From: Cercospora beticola
Taxonomy: Eukaryota; Ascomycota; Dothideomycetes; Mycosphaerellales; Mycosphaerellaceae
Length of the DNA stretch: 64,000 nucleotides
Direction: 5' to 3'
NCBI RefSeq assembly: GCF_033473495.1
Contig: NC_088936.1
Coordinates: 2,852,001 to 2,916,000, forward strand
The notes under the pieces were generated by a model. It did no database searches, was not told where the DNA came from, and saw only the letters and a program-made list of their open reading frames with translations. The position numbers were made by a program, and so were the translations under genes. Below, piece after piece: positions 12,901 to 23,576 of the stretch (positions are counted from its first letter, which is position 1; each line of letters starts with the position of its first letter).

Positions 12901-15900
12901 GATGCGTCGTGGTAACTTGTGCCAGTTCTTGATGCTGAGTTGAATGTTCTCGTCGCAGATCCTCGCAAAGTCCTGAGGCGTTTCGGCCGTGTTGTGCAGC
13001 TTAAGCAGAGAGATGAACGCCTGATAGAACATGCGTCGAGGCGTCGGCGCGTCACTAACGGCCTTGATGTACGTCTCGAGCTGATCGCGATTGTCCGAGT
13101 TGTTCCAAGCCTCATAGTTTCGCCACATGGACTCAAGGTAGAGATCGTTGATGTTCTCGTGCTTAGCAAATTCGCCCAAGATGTCCCATTGCTGCAGCTT
13201 TTGCGCACATAGCACCCACTGGTCCTCCCACAGCATGTACTCGCCTTGAGAGTATGGCAAGGACCCAGTCCTAGCCTTGATCTGTGCCTGCTCGTACATT
13301 GTTTGTGCTTTGTCCCAGATACCGTTCTGCTCGTACGAAAGAGCCGCGTTTGTCTCGACGTATGAAGCCCGCCGACGCCAGGTGCCGTAGAACAGATCGC
13401 CCTCTTCAAGCCCAGCATAGGTCTCCACGAGTGCGTCAAGGTTGCTCTCTCGCACGTTCGGCGTGTCGACCACAGGCTTCAGGGCAAGCTGTTCCATGTA
13501 GGTGGAGGAAACATACCAAGCATCATAACTCTTGGCTAGATATTTCATGACATGTGGCGGGAATTTCACGTGCGGTCTCGCAAGAGCGATGCCTTCCAAG
13601 AGAGTAGCAACGCAGTTCGGCCGTCGGTCGATTTGGCGTTGATGGAAGTCCTTCGTGAGAAGAGCCACAAGGCCAGCCTCAATGTCCTCGCGATCGTCTT
13701 TCGAGAGCGTGGACCAGCACATTTTGAAGTATGCTACCCAGATGTCGTGAGCGAGAGACCAGTCTGTGTGTTGGATCTCGGAGAGTGGCCCCAGGATGTC
13801 TCGTGCCCGAACAACACTTATCTCGTTGACGAATTTCTTTTCCTCCGCAAGAAGATCCTCCAAGGTTTCATCTACCATGACGTCTCCCAGTCGTGCATCA
13901 CCTGTGTACGTGCTGAACACTTTGCTAACGGACATGCAGCGGAAGTCGTCCGCGTGCAGGTGCAGTATCGCATTTTGGTCGAATGAGCCAAACATCAGCT
14001 GGATGACCTGACTCAGCCAGAAGCTCTCACCCAAGACATCCCACTGCTGTTCGCCGATGAGCTTAAAGAATCGATTGTTGGTTGCTCGTGACAATGCCCG
14101 GTCGTAGATGGAGACGAAACGATTGCGCATGTCAACATCACTGCTTCGTAAACCGATCAAGAAAGCGTGCTCCATTCTGACAGCCAGTTCTGAGCGGGTG
14201 ATCTTGGGGTCTTCATAGATACGAATCACAAGGTTCATGAACTTCGTGTAGAGTGTTTGGTCAGGTCTTTGCTCGAAGAGAAGCATCTTTTGCAGCACGG
14301 CAGTCTTCTCCTTCAATGTTGGCACAGGCTCCGTGGGGTTGAAGACCCAATTTTCCACTTGAGACAAGATCTTCTCGCACAGAGGGTTGTTCGTGCTACG
14401 CTCGACGAGGGAGGCCAGCACACTGAGGTACGGGCGCCTGCTCTCGCCCAGAGTACTAATCCGGGCGGAGAGCATGTCCATGACTTTGATGATCATGTTG
14501 ACAGTGATTTCGGCTTCCTGCGATGTCGGTGGCTGGGGTTGGCCTTGTTGCATAGCCTGCTGCGGAGTGTACAGGGCCGCGAGATGATCTTTCGCCAGCT
14601 TGGTCTGCAGCGTCTTGAGCAACGCAGCACTGTGCGCATCGATGTCTTCAGGCTTACGTTGCGCCATGATCCACAGGACATTGATTCCTGCGATGTGGCT
14701 CCCGTTGCTTAGCACATCGCCTGCAAGGGAGGCTAGGAACGTTGTGAATTCCTCTGTTGGGCTGTCTGCATCAGGCAACTCTTCCTCTACCTGCTGGATG
14801 GGAATGACCGCCAGAGGTCGCTGCAAGACCGGTCCAAGCTTGGGATAGACATGCTCAGCCAGCTCAGTATTGTGCAGTGCATCCTGGATCTCCGCACTTT
14901 CGCTCCGCAGCGGCTTCGCAAGCAGCTTCTGTAGCTGAGGTAATCGTGCAACGACCCACTCGTCCGAGCGAGAGTTGAGTAGAACCTTTATCACCTGAAT
15001 GGTGTTGACCACCCTCGTTGTCCATATTTCGACCTTCTCATCAGTCTTGTGATCAGTGCAGAGGATCTGTTCAGTGACCTTGGGGAACATTGCGTCCACA
15101 TCCAGATCGTCCCAATAGGGCGCAGACAAGAGCTTACTGAGCAAGTCGAGCGACTTCATCACCGTTTCATGAGGCGGGTATGATGGCGATGGCGCTGATG
15201 GCGTCTGATCTTTGTTCTTCGGTGGGGCAGCAGGGAAGCGCTCGGGTAGAGTCGCGATAAACTGCACCATGTACTTGATGAACGCGAACCGAAGTGTGGC
15301 GTTGGCAACAGCAGCTTTCTTGGGTGCATCGCCCTCTGCCAGACTGCCGTTCTCCCGGACCGTCCGCTCTTCCCACTGCCAAATGAGCATGAACAAGTTC
15401 AAGGCCAGCTTTCTGCTCTCCACGCTTGGGCTTGGTAGCTGTGCCACTTTGCCGATCGACTGTATGATCATCTGTGCAAATTGCTCCCGGGCATCGTAGA
15501 ACAGATCCGGGTGACGGACAATGAAATGGTAAATGCTCGTCAACTGCTGAATGTTGCCAATCTCCTCGCTAAGGATCTTGCGAGGAAGACGAGCCCAAAT
15601 GCTATTACGGCCTTCCGCGCCGCCGAGACGCTTCTTGAGAACGGGCTCCAAGATCTCCAGAGCTTGCATGACCAGATTTCTGCCTTCCGCCTGGTGTGCA
15701 CGTAGTAGTGAATTGTACACCTGCATCGCTATCTTCGGTGGCGTATCGTAGTGGTGGATGAAGTAGGCGATAAGGCAGTAAGCAGCGTACTTGTTCACGT
15801 GGTCCTCAAGACGGATGTAGTTCCATCCGAATTTGATCAGATCCTTGCGAGCATCGGAGAGCATAGGGTGATGATATTTGACCAAGAAAGCGGATGTTTG

Positions 15901-18900
15901 CAAAAGCTCCATCCGGCTGTGGTCTACCCCTGGCGTGTTGTCGTCGGAGATATCGCTTACTGACTGCGGCCGCCATAGCCGGCTGTGGATGTCATCAGCC
16001 ATCGCTTTGTTCAGCAGCGGCGTGCCCTTGTTGTCTTCGTGGAATAAGCTGTCCCAATTACGCATCACGTCATTGGCCAATATCGGATTGGCGACGTTGT
16101 GGAACACGAACCACTTCAGCTTCTGTGTAGTGTCCTTCGATGTGTACAGCTCAATGCAGCGCTGCACCACAGTTCTTTGGAAGTCCACGGAATCGCTGGT
16201 GATGACGTGCTTGTAGAGATGCGCAATAAGCATAGGAGTTGCCTGGAATTCGCCCTTGACACAAGATTCGAACGCATCGAAAAGACAGTCCAGGTCGTCA
16301 GGCTTTTGTTCCAAGTGCACAATCAACAGATGCATGGTTCTTGTTGCAGTTTGCATGACTGCCAGACGGAGATTATTGAACATATTTCCTTGGTTGGCTC
16401 GTGCCTGCAGTGCTTTGGCTGCGTTGAGCAATGCTTTGCGGGCACCATCGTTCGATGTCAATTGCTTTCCGTGATCTGCGAACTGACAGATGGAATCTGC
16501 AACATGGATAGCATTCACTGCAGCCTGCGCTTTGTCTGCATCCATATCTGCAGCCGTAATGCCCTCAAAGGTCGCAACGAGCCCGTCGATCTCCTTGATC
16601 ACTTTCTCACGCAACGGGCCACTCTCAGGGTCTGCCAGGATCTGCGCGAAGAAGCGGCCACGCTTCTCGTCTTTCATCAGCGCCTTGAAAAATGCCCAAG
16701 ACTCTTCTGGATAGTGGTTGAGATACTTGATCAGCGGTTCTCGGAACGGACTGCTTCTCGTGCGTCGCAGAGATGTCTCTAAATCGAGCACACGTTGAAC
16801 CAAGTTTTGCAAGAACATGGCTGCTTGGCTGGGTAGGAGATGGAAAACGCTGAAGATGGCCGTCACAACCTTCATCTTGGGCTGAGCTTCGATAAGTTGG
16901 AATGACACTTTCTGCAACGTTGGAGGATCGGCAATCTTCTCCATGTGATCAAGCAGACGCGTGCCAATTTCGACTTTGAAGTAGTTGTGCAGAAGTTGAA
17001 GCAAAGTTCGCAAGCCTTCCAAGCCTTCCACTGACAGCTTTCTTGGGTCCTGTACGTTCATCAAAATCGGACGCAGCCCGTTCTGAAGGAGATCCTTGGG
17101 CAACTTGGATGTTGATTGCAGCACAATCTTGAGCCCAGCGTTAGCGGCGCCGGCGACATCTTTGTTCTTGCTGTACAGCGATTTGAAGAAGATACTGATA
17201 ACACGTGCGCGATGCTGGCCGCCCGGCTGCTGCTGTTGTTGCGCATTTGGCTGTGGAGTGCCACCTGTCTGTTGTGTGGTCGCCGTGTTTGCACTAAACC
17301 CAGGTAACTTGATGGCCGTCGCGAGAAGCTTCAATCCAGCGACCCTCAGTCTCACAATACTCTCTGCTGTACGGTACTCGTATGGCTTGGGCGCAAGGCT
17401 CTCGTCTTCGGCGTCAACTAGAGCAAGGGTCTCGAAAATCAATCTGTTGAGATTGTCATCAAAGGCAAGAATCTCTTTATCGGCAGGTACATCGAGGAGG
17501 AAGTTGATGGCATCGATATACCCAATCTGTGCAGTGAAAGGCAATGCCCGTAGAGGCTTCAGAAATACCCCGAATGTAAGCGACTCTTTGACTGGCGCCA
17601 CCAGTTCGTAGTGTTCCATTCCGAACGCGGTCGCGAGGGCGCGCAACGCCTGTTGAGCTGCATCTCGTACGTGTCGGTTCATGTGATTGACCTCTGAGAT
17701 GAGATGTTTCGCATGTGTGTACAGTCGGCTGTCCTTCTTCTCGAGTTCCTGTTTACTCTCGAGTCCACTGGCACCAAAGCGCTTGACTAGTGAAATGATG
17801 GTATCTTTAGCCTGGACTCTGACGTTGGCAGGGAGGTCTTGCGGCATATCTTTGATCACGAAAAGGAGAGCCTTGAGCAGCTCCGGAAGACGGTTTGTGA
17901 CCCACGAATCGGACAGCTTCATCTTCTCCTGGTCCGTCATAATGGTGATGCCCAGCGTGCCTGAGTTCTTTGTGAACCATTCTTCCTCATAGCATGCGTG
18001 GCAGAACGCTTCCGCCAGTCTTGCGAAGACGGGCAAAGACTCGGCCTTCGTCTCTGAGCCGCAGATTGTGGTCGCTATGGTCAGACACTCGCGCATAGCC
18101 TTTTCCGCAGTCTCGCGCACAATCTTTTGGTCTGACGCCAAGCTCTGGCTGATGGCATCTGCTAGTGTGCCAGTCTCAATGAAGACTGGGCCATCACCAG
18201 CGCGGGCATCAAATGGGCGCGCGCGATGCTTCTCGCTCGCGACAGCGACACCAAGGTCGACAATTACAAAATGACGGCAGATATTGTGCAAGAAGCGTTC
18301 TGCCTCTTCCTTCAGATACTCCACGCTGGTGGCAAAAATCAAAGCCTTGAGGAGTTTTAGCAGAGTCTCTTGTTGCGCATCGCGCTTCGTGCTTGACTTG
18401 TTCCGCTGTGATTCCGAGAACAGATCCGAGCCAAAGTCGAAGTTCCCCGCCGCAAGGTCATCAGCTTGGAGGCGGACAAGACGAGTGAAGTCGTCGGGTA
18501 AGTTGTCTGCGCCAACTAACAGCTTAATGTGGGAAGCGATGAATTTGAAAGACTGTCTCTTGTGATACTCATCAGACTTCTTCTGTGCCGGCGTCTTTGG
18601 CACCTCGGAAAGCTTGTCGATCGCTGTTTGGATACCAAGTCGTGCTGGCATGGCCCGTTCGCCGCCATTGGAAATCGCGCCGATGAAGCGTACATCATAG
18701 CTCGCCTCGTCGTCTGCATACGGCTTCCATTCGAGCTCGGCAGGGTTATTCAAGAACTTCCGGTTCCTGCCGCCAAGCTTGCCCAAGATTCGGACAGCAG
18801 TGTGTGCGCCATGATGTCCAGTCCCAGGAAGGTTCTGACCGCCGTGAGCCATGGTGGCGCCAGTCAAGCTCACCGGCTTCAACATTCGCCACAGGCTGCC

Positions 18901-21600
18901 CATGATCTCCTCCATCCACGGCTGCATGATCGGGTCGAGATAATCTGCTGTGAGATTGTCCACGCAGAGTTCCAAAGTTCGCAGCCCTTGTGCTGTCAAC
19001 TCGCTAGAGCCTGAACCCTGATTGGTGTTGGAAGACCTGTCATTCGAGTAAGCACGTTGGCTGGGAGAAGGCGGGTCTCCAGCACGCAGCGCAACTGTCA
19101 AAGGCCGCATCAAGTAGCCAAGATGGGGCAGAAGGTGACTGAGCCGCGCAGGAACAGTGAGAGACAACTCGACGAACAGGTCCCGAGTGGTACCATCTGG
19201 AGCGGCCGCAAGCTGGGTATTGAGTACCTCGAGAAGCATTTCGAGCAAAGGCAGAATCTCCTTGTAAAGATGCTCGAAGCGACCTCCTCCGATGCTACGA
19301 AACAGACTACGCAGCAACAAGAAGTAGTTTGTGGGTTGCGCTGCAGTGACGGAGAGCTCAATGGACCGTGTAATCAGTTCTCGGACGTGCGGAAGTAGGA
19401 CACTCTCGTTGTGTTGGCTGAACAAAGTCACTGCCATGAAGGAAAGCTTGAAGAGCCGCAATAACACAGAAGTCTTGGTATTGTTGTCTTCTCCAACCTC
19501 TTCGAGCTTGCTCATCAAGAACTTGAGTAGCATGCCACAGAAGGCAGGACTCGTGGCTTCGCTGGCCAACAAGAATTGTGGTGTGTGTAAGAGAGCCGCA
19601 TGCCGGAAGCTCTGTTCGTAGAGGAATTCAATGCCTGATGGATTGCCAGAGGTGAAGATCTCATGGAATGTGGCAGGATCGAGGTGGTGGAAGATGGTCG
19701 CGAAGGTCTCGAGCAGATCCTTCTCTTCTTTGCTATTGGCTGTAGTAGCCATGCTTGAGCTGGGCTCGTTTGGACCAGTATTCTCCGCGTTCGCGTCAAG
19801 TGGCGCGTAGTACTGGAAGCACTTGGCACCTTCCCGGAACAGCTTCATGAGGACTTCGACTTCTTCCGACTCGAATCCTGATGACAATTCGGCCCAGTGG
19901 GGCGGAGCATTTGCCTTGTCCACCTCCTCCTTGATACGCGGCGGATTGCTATTTCGTAATTGGTAGAAGAACTGCTTCAGCCCCTGTAGAAGGTTCTTGA
20001 ACAAGAATTTGTTCTCTGTGACTGGGTCTGCTGCTCTGTCCTTGGGGTTGACCGCCTTGATGGGCATAGCACTAAAAATGTCGGTCTCATCCCAGTCAGG
20101 CCTCAGATCCTTGTCAGCCAGGTGGTTGTCCGAAGCAGCATCAGTACTGTGAGCATTGCTCTCCTGTTGTTGTCGGTACAACTTGACGGCATTCGGGTAC
20201 GCACGGTTCATTGCAGCGAATTTGTCGGCGATGCCATTCAGGACGCTCATCATGAGGAAGCGAGCGTTCTTCTTGTCCTCCACTTTTGACATGCACTCAG
20301 CCATGTTTAGGAGTAGCTTGGCACTCATGGTCTGATAGCTTGTCCCGGGCACGTCGACGCCATCATCGCCAGTGAGGTGGCTGACGTAGACCTGGACGAC
20401 CTTGGTTATCTGCTCTGCGCTCAACTGTTCACGAACGTGATGTATCAAGTCCGCCAGCATGGTATATGCTAGCGGTCGTAATGTGATGTCTGCAGTGAGA
20501 GAATCGCCGACCAAGGTGTGTGGGTCCAGCAGAGGGAGGATAACAGGAAGGAAAACGGCGCGGAAGTTGAAGTTGATAATGTGCCGGATGGCCACGAGCA
20601 GTTCCTTGCGCACCGCAGTATGCGCACGAGGCACATCTCGCAGCAGGCGAAGTGTAAGTTCCGGCAGCTGGCTGAGAAAGTCCTGCAATGATTGAGAGTA
20701 GGCCCTCAATAAGTAGGCCAAGAAAGACATTGTCTTAACTTGTGCAGTCACGAGGTCGCCGAATGCTGCTGACTGCCCTTTGGCCTTGATCTCTCGCGCT
20801 ACGCCCGTGAAGACGGTGCCATTTTGCTCTGCCTCCTGATGTGCCTTTCGCTGCGGACCCGCCTGCAGCATGAGCGTCTGCTTGATCCGAGGTGTGAATT
20901 TGGCGACATTCTTGGGAGCTAGCGCGCGATGTGCCTGAAATATGCTGACCACGATGATGGGACATTCAGCCACAACCTTGAAACTGCGCATGCCCTTGGC
21001 CAGTTGTCTCGTGGTTTGGGGTTCGTCGGTGGTCAATGCCTGTGTTGTGGATGTCACAGGAGAGCCTGGGGTCCCGCTGTTGTTCGGAGTGCCCGGAGCG
21101 CCGGTGGCTGGCATGGGTGTCGTCGACTCGAAGGTGTCCTTGATGGTCTGCTCCATGCCATCGAAGATGTCCAAGATCAGGTCGAGGAACGGCTGCGCCT
21201 TTTCCACCACAGCGGAGGACTTGGTGTGGTATCGACAAATATCCATGACAATCTTTAAACATAGCACAGCGTTGTCCTCGTTGTCCGTCCTCACCAGCTC
21301 CAGGCACTGATCGACAATTTTCTCAGCGAACGGCTCCATAGCCTGACTGTCAGTGGACAGTGGGAAGCGATGAATGATGTCCAGAACGCATTGTCGACAT
21401 CGCTGCTCGTATGACGTGGAAGTGAAGACGGGCGAGCCGGCGAGGATGTTCAGAAAAATGGGTACGAACTTGTGCAGGAAGGCAGAGTAGGTGGCCGCCT
21501 GGCACATCTGCTCAAGGCCATCGCGCACTTCGGCGAGAGCAGCATACTGGGCCTTGAAGTCCGACGAGGCGTCGGTCAACTTGGCTTCCAGCGCGTCCAT
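9952..21600 (-). CDS. TRA1: Tra1, PIKK-like pseudokinase scaffold of SAGA and NuA4
   Basis: One uninterrupted frame of 3882 residues, close to the yeast Tra1 length (3744). Tra1 is the activator-binding scaffold shared by the SAGA and NuA4 histone acetyltransferase complexes in the nucleus. Most of the protein is HEAT-like helical repeats. A FAT region follows in roughly the last third, then a PI3K-like domain near the C-terminus with the segment VPLSPQIRMIQDDASYIALQ. I see no canonical catalytic HRD/DFG-type residues there, as expected for this pseudokinase. The chain ends in a FATC tail, LAQTDLLWMAWL. Low-complexity inserts include a Gln run near residue 1460 and a Lys/Glu-rich acidic segment near 3260. 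The start ATG at 21600 begins MDALEAKLTD. No intron is needed anywhere in 11.6 kb. Confidence 0.97.
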   Translation of the reverse strand: MDALEAKLTDASSDFKAQYAALAEVRDGLEQMCQAATYSAFLHKFVPIFLNILAGSPVFTSTSYEQRCRQCVLDIIHRFPLSTDSQAMEPFAEKIVDQCLELVRTDNEDNAVLCLKIVMDICRYHTKSSAVVEKAQPFLDLILDIFDGMEQTIKDTFESTTPMPATGAPGTPNNSGTPGSPVTSTTQALTTDEPQTTRQLAKGMRSFKVVAECPIIVVSIFQAHRALAPKNVAKFTPRIKQTLMLQAGPQRKAHQEAEQNGTVFTGVAREIKAKGQSAAFGDLVTAQVKTMSFLAYLLRAYSQSLQDFLSQLPELTLRLLRDVPRAHTAVRKELLVAIRHIINFNFRAVFLPVILPLLDPHTLVGDSLTADITLRPLAYTMLADLIHHVREQLSAEQITKVVQVYVSHLTGDDGVDVPGTSYQTMSAKLLLNMAECMSKVEDKKNARFLMMSVLNGIADKFAAMNRAYPNAVKLYRQQQESNAHSTDAASDNHLADKDLRPDWDETDIFSAMPIKAVNPKDRAADPVTENKFLFKNLLQGLKQFFYQLRNSNPPRIKEEVDKANAPPHWAELSSGFESEEVEVLMKLFREGAKCFQYYAPLDANAENTGPNEPSSSMATTANSKEEKDLLETFATIFHHLDPATFHEIFTSGNPSGIEFLYEQSFRHAALLHTPQFLLASEATSPAFCGMLLKFLMSKLEEVGEDNNTKTSVLLRLFKLSFMAVTLFSQHNESVLLPHVRELITRSIELSVTAAQPTNYFLLLRSLFRSIGGGRFEHLYKEILPLLEMLLEVLNTQLAAAPDGTTRDLFVELSLTVPARLSHLLPHLGYLMRPLTVALRAGDPPSPSQRAYSNDRSSNTNQGSGSSELTAQGLRTLELCVDNLTADYLDPIMQPWMEEIMGSLWRMLKPVSLTGATMAHGGQNLPGTGHHGAHTAVRILGKLGGRNRKFLNNPAELEWKPYADDEASYDVRFIGAISNGGERAMPARLGIQTAIDKLSEVPKTPAQKKSDEYHKRQSFKFIASHIKLLVGADNLPDDFTRLVRLQADDLAAGNFDFGSDLFSESQRNKSSTKRDAQQETLLKLLKALIFATSVEYLKEEAERFLHNICRHFVIVDLGVAVASEKHRARPFDARAGDGPVFIETGTLADAISQSLASDQKIVRETAEKAMRECLTIATTICGSETKAESLPVFARLAEAFCHACYEEEWFTKNSGTLGITIMTDQEKMKLSDSWVTNRLPELLKALLFVIKDMPQDLPANVRVQAKDTIISLVKRFGASGLESKQELEKKDSRLYTHAKHLISEVNHMNRHVRDAAQQALRALATAFGMEHYELVAPVKESLTFGVFLKPLRALPFTAQIGYIDAINFLLDVPADKEILAFDDNLNRLIFETLALVDAEDESLAPKPYEYRTAESIVRLRVAGLKLLATAIKLPGFSANTATTQQTGGTPQPNAQQQQQPGGQHRARVISIFFKSLYSKNKDVAGAANAGLKIVLQSTSKLPKDLLQNGLRPILMNVQDPRKLSVEGLEGLRTLLQLLHNYFKVEIGTRLLDHMEKIADPPTLQKVSFQLIEAQPKMKVVTAIFSVFHLLPSQAAMFLQNLVQRVLDLETSLRRTRSSPFREPLIKYLNHYPEESWAFFKALMKDEKRGRFFAQILADPESGPLREKVIKEIDGLVATFEGITAADMDADKAQAAVNAIHVADSICQFADHGKQLTSNDGARKALLNAAKALQARANQGNMFNNLRLAVMQTATRTMHLLIVHLEQKPDDLDCLFDAFESCVKGEFQATPMLIAHLYKHVITSDSVDFQRTVVQRCIELYTSKDTTQKLKWFVFHNVANPILANDVMRNWDSLFHEDNKGTPLLNKAMADDIHSRLWRPQSVSDISDDNTPGVDHSRMELLQTSAFLVKYHHPMLSDARKDLIKFGWNYIRLEDHVNKYAAYCLIAYFIHHYDTPPKIAMQVYNSLLRAHQAEGRNLVMQALEILEPVLKKRLGGAEGRNSIWARLPRKILSEEIGNIQQLTSIYHFIVRHPDLFYDAREQFAQMIIQSIGKVAQLPSPSVESRKLALNLFMLIWQWEERTVRENGSLAEGDAPKKAAVANATLRFAFIKYMVQFIATLPERFPAAPPKNKDQTPSAPSPSYPPHETVMKSLDLLSKLLSAPYWDDLDVDAMFPKVTEQILCTDHKTDEKVEIWTTRVVNTIQVIKVLLNSRSDEWVVARLPQLQKLLAKPLRSESAEIQDALHNTELAEHVYPKLGPVLQRPLAVIPIQQVEEELPDADSPTEEFTTFLASLAGDVLSNGSHIAGINVLWIMAQRKPEDIDAHSAALLKTLQTKLAKDHLAALYTPQQAMQQGQPQPPTSQEAEITVNMIIKVMDMLSARISTLGESRRPYLSVLASLVERSTNNPLCEKILSQVENWVFNPTEPVPTLKEKTAVLQKMLLFEQRPDQTLYTKFMNLVIRIYEDPKITRSELAVRMEHAFLIGLRSSDVDMRNRFVSIYDRALSRATNNRFFKLIGEQQWDVLGESFWLSQVIQLMFGSFDQNAILHLHADDFRCMSVSKVFSTYTGDARLGDVMVDETLEDLLAEEKKFVNEISVVRARDILGPLSEIQHTDWSLAHDIWVAYFKMCWSTLSKDDREDIEAGLVALLTKDFHQRQIDRRPNCVATLLEGIALARPHVKFPPHVMKYLAKSYDAWYVSSTYMEQLALKPVVDTPNVRESNLDALVETYAGLEEGDLFYGTWRRRASYVETNAALSYEQNGIWDKAQTMYEQAQIKARTGSLPYSQGEYMLWEDQWVLCAQKLQQWDILGEFAKHENINDLYLESMWRNYEAWNNSDNRDQLETYIKAVSDAPTPRRMFYQAFISLLKLHNTAETPQDFARICDENIQLSIKNWHKLPRRITNAHIGLLQNFQQLVELHDASVICQSLAQTNASNLDTKSQELKVLLSTWRDRLPNLWDDINAWQDLVTWRQHIFQLINGTYLNLLPPNNGGNATGNSYAYRGYHETAWIINRFAHVARKHQMPDVCIAQLSKIYTLPNIEIQEAFLKLREQAKCHYQNRAELSNGLDVINNTNLNYFGQQQKAEFYTLKGMFLSRLNQKEEASDAFGTALFFDIKLPKAWAEWGRYSDKLFKEDPTNLETGSNALSCYLEAAGQYKSAKSRKLLSRILWLLSLDDATGQLSQKFHDYHGDHPWWYWVTFIPQLLNNLSRTESEAHIAHQILTNLAKTYPQALHFHLRTSHEDMQVIRKSQLMREQKEKAAKAKKDAAGDAVKTESPARPESSGTPAGASRPTTSAGDTTMTDADKKQEPAKKDGEEKKDEEKKPKKPWEHTEALVITLRTAFPLLYASMEAMVEQMQRHFKCPPDEDAYRLIVALLNDALSYVGRSPQSFTQEQRLPPQTEANITRFAESVLPPHIRKAFEVDFVAKKPTMYEYVQKLRRWRDKLAEQHDRKASTFHLAQNTLLSGFRFVWFDEVEIPGQYLQHKDKNQDFVRIERFLPVVHLVRGVLACHRRLTIRGHDGSLHPFCIQHPAPRHSRREERILQLFRIFNTTLAKKKESRRRNLQFHLPLMVPLSPQIRMIQDDASYIALQGIWEDHCRRNEVDKDEPIMFTMEKMRTVPQQKHEQWLNMRIESLNYVQDRYAPKELVRDYFAATYPSYDSFWLFRRQFSYQLAALTYITFTMFMTIRYPTKLHISRGSGNIWGSELLPFMLSQRPMLHQPEPVPFRLTPNLQVLMGPIHTEGIFTCALMAIARCLTSDATAAGNSASSTTNGASSSTDAAAPAAATATTGITSSELEHHLSIFIRDEISFWYMSNRHTAKENEMREHVQKNSELVVNKAVAIAKEPTGNNLPASQSVLDLVARATNPEKLAQTDLLWMAWL

Positions 21601-22762
21601 CTTGTGCGCCGGACCGGATCAGCGGCGAAGGGAAGGCGTGCGGCCTCGAAGGCCGTCTGGTGGGTGGTGCTCCAATCGGCCTTACTAGTCCACCTCGATC
21701 ATGGCAGAAGTAGAAGGCGGTTGTCGCTGTCGACAATATCGGGTGCGCAAGGATTTAGATCGGCGACGGAGGTGTGTCGAGATTCGTGGCGGAGCGTCGT
21801 TCGTATCGCCGGGTCTAGGTTTCTCAGAATGTCGTTCACCTGAGCTGCTTCGAGAGCACGCGCGCAAAGAATCGCGTCGCGGTTTCGGCACCCCTGCTGG
21901 AAAGTGGTTGTAGATGATGGCTGAGGATTGTTTGCTGCTGCCTTTGATGGCTGTGAAGTGCAGCAGAGTGAAGCAGGAGGAGCGGTCGTGGAGGTTGGTT
22001 GTAGTTTGACCTTCACAGCGGTTGTGTAGCTCACGAGCAGTCGAGGCAGGCCAGACAACTTTCAGCGAACGAGGGCATAGCTGCCTCTCTGAACGCCGAT
22101 CACTTACCTAATGGAGCGTAGCCGAGATGCGGTCCGCTCCTCGACTTAGGGCTCGTCGCTTGCTGCCGGATGTCGCAGGTCCGTTCATTCGTCAAGTTCA
22201 CCGCACCTGCGATCTCGTTGATCATTAGCGGACATCATTATTTCTCGCGGGATTACGGTACAAGACCTGACAACGTGCTTCAGTGTCAGCCCGGAGGCCA
22301 ATGTTCATCGGCGAAGAGTTCTCACAATCTATGCAATGGTCAAAGCACTTTTGACATTGGTTGCAGCGTAATATGGTGCACCATCGCCGTCACTCATCTC
22401 TCACTTTAGCGGACAGATACGAGGGAGTCTAATATGACAAGGCTACAGCCAGATTCACAAGGCACTCCTCTCGATGGCATGTTCGGTCAAGCCTCGGGCA
22501 CCCTTTCAAAAATTTCAAGCATTCACTATACGGCGCAAGTGGATGACGGAGAAAATATCTGTCGAACCAGACTTGGTCTATAACTTTCCACTCTCCAGCC
22601 TTGACTCCGTTGGATCCTGGGACAGCACGCTATACACGGATGACGACCTTCGTGAAGAAACATCGCGATTGAGTGTACCGAAAGCAATAGTTCGCCTCGA
22701 ACCGATACTTCGTTCATACTCCCAAGAGCGTGTTTCAGCCCAAGGTTCTCAGAAGCCATGGA
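21601..22762. other. Tra1 upstream region
   Basis: About 1.16 kb between the Tra1 start and the 3' end of the HD-domain gene, both on the minus strand. It should contain the Tra1 promoter and leader. Minus-strand frames just upstream of Tra1 (21699-22058) are Ser/Thr/Pro-rich and have no recognisable domain; I treat them as leader sequence. Confidence 0.45.
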
Positions 22763-23576
22763 TTATGCAATTGGATCTCTATCGTCGAGATCACAAGTCT
22801 CCAGTAAGTTCTGCGTCAAGTTTGGCCTCCGGTTATATTCCTCTTCGCTCAGATACCTATCGCCCCACTCTCCCACCGTGTTATCATACGTTGTTGCTGG
22901 CTTATGCTTACAAAGATGTAGCATATTCTCTCTGAGGCCTGCCATCAAGCCGACGCGGGGATATTCCTGTACGCAGCGATCACGTCAGCCATGACCAGAT
23001 ACAGCAAGGCGGTTATCTCAACAGGCATTGTGATCTCACCTTTACACAAGCGTTGTACTCTTCCCATGTCAGAACGCCACCAGGCACCCGATCAGGGCCT
23101 TGAAAGTCCGCCCATATGCCGTAGGCAGTGGCTTGCACTTCGGACTCTTTCTCGAACACGATTGTTCCAATCGTATGCAGGGCTATTGCATCCCAGACGA
23201 GCTGGAGCCTGTGCTTGTCCCATTCTTCCAGCTTGCCGTGCTTCTTCAAAAAGTCTCTTGCACAGTTCGCTCCATCGACTTCGAAGCGCTTATCGGAGCT
23301 GAGGACTGCGCTGTGAGGCGGATGACCGATGGGAAAGCCCGTATCATGCAAAATCGCAGCGATCGCATGAGCTTCACGATCTCGAGATTTGGTATGCGGG
23401 AGCTTGTCTGCTATGATAAAGCCGAGAAGCAGTGATCGGACGATGTGATTGTAAGTGTGGTCTGTAGACACGGATTTCGCGAAGTCCAGCGCAGTGGAGA
23501 TCAGAGCTGTATCTGGAATCGTAACACCGCATAGAATTCTGACTGTCAGTTCTGAAGATGGCTCAGCCGACGACAT
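22763..23576 (-). CDS. HD-domain protein, cyanamide-hydratase-like (two exons)
   Basis: Exon 1 is 23576-23040 (179 codons) and exon 2 is 22966-22763. The 73-bp intron (GTGAGA...GCTGAC...TACAG) joins in phase 0, giving 246 residues, the size of fungal cyanamide hydratase/Ddi2-type proteins. HD-superfamily metal-binding residues are visible: His44 in HIVRS, His77-Asp78 in ILHDTG, Asp101 in FEVDGA, and a later His in IALHT. Exon 2 supplies the family-like C-terminal part with KPATTYDNTVGEWGDRY. It should be a soluble metal-dependent hydrolase or hydratase. The true substrate (cyanamide, isonitrile or other) cannot be read from the sequence. Read without the splice the protein would appear C-terminally truncated. 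Confidence 0.85.

Noticed and set aside
22474..22935. 153-codon plus-strand frame antisense to the HD-domain gene's second exon
   Set aside because: The minus strand carries the conserved exon; the plus frame has no family features.
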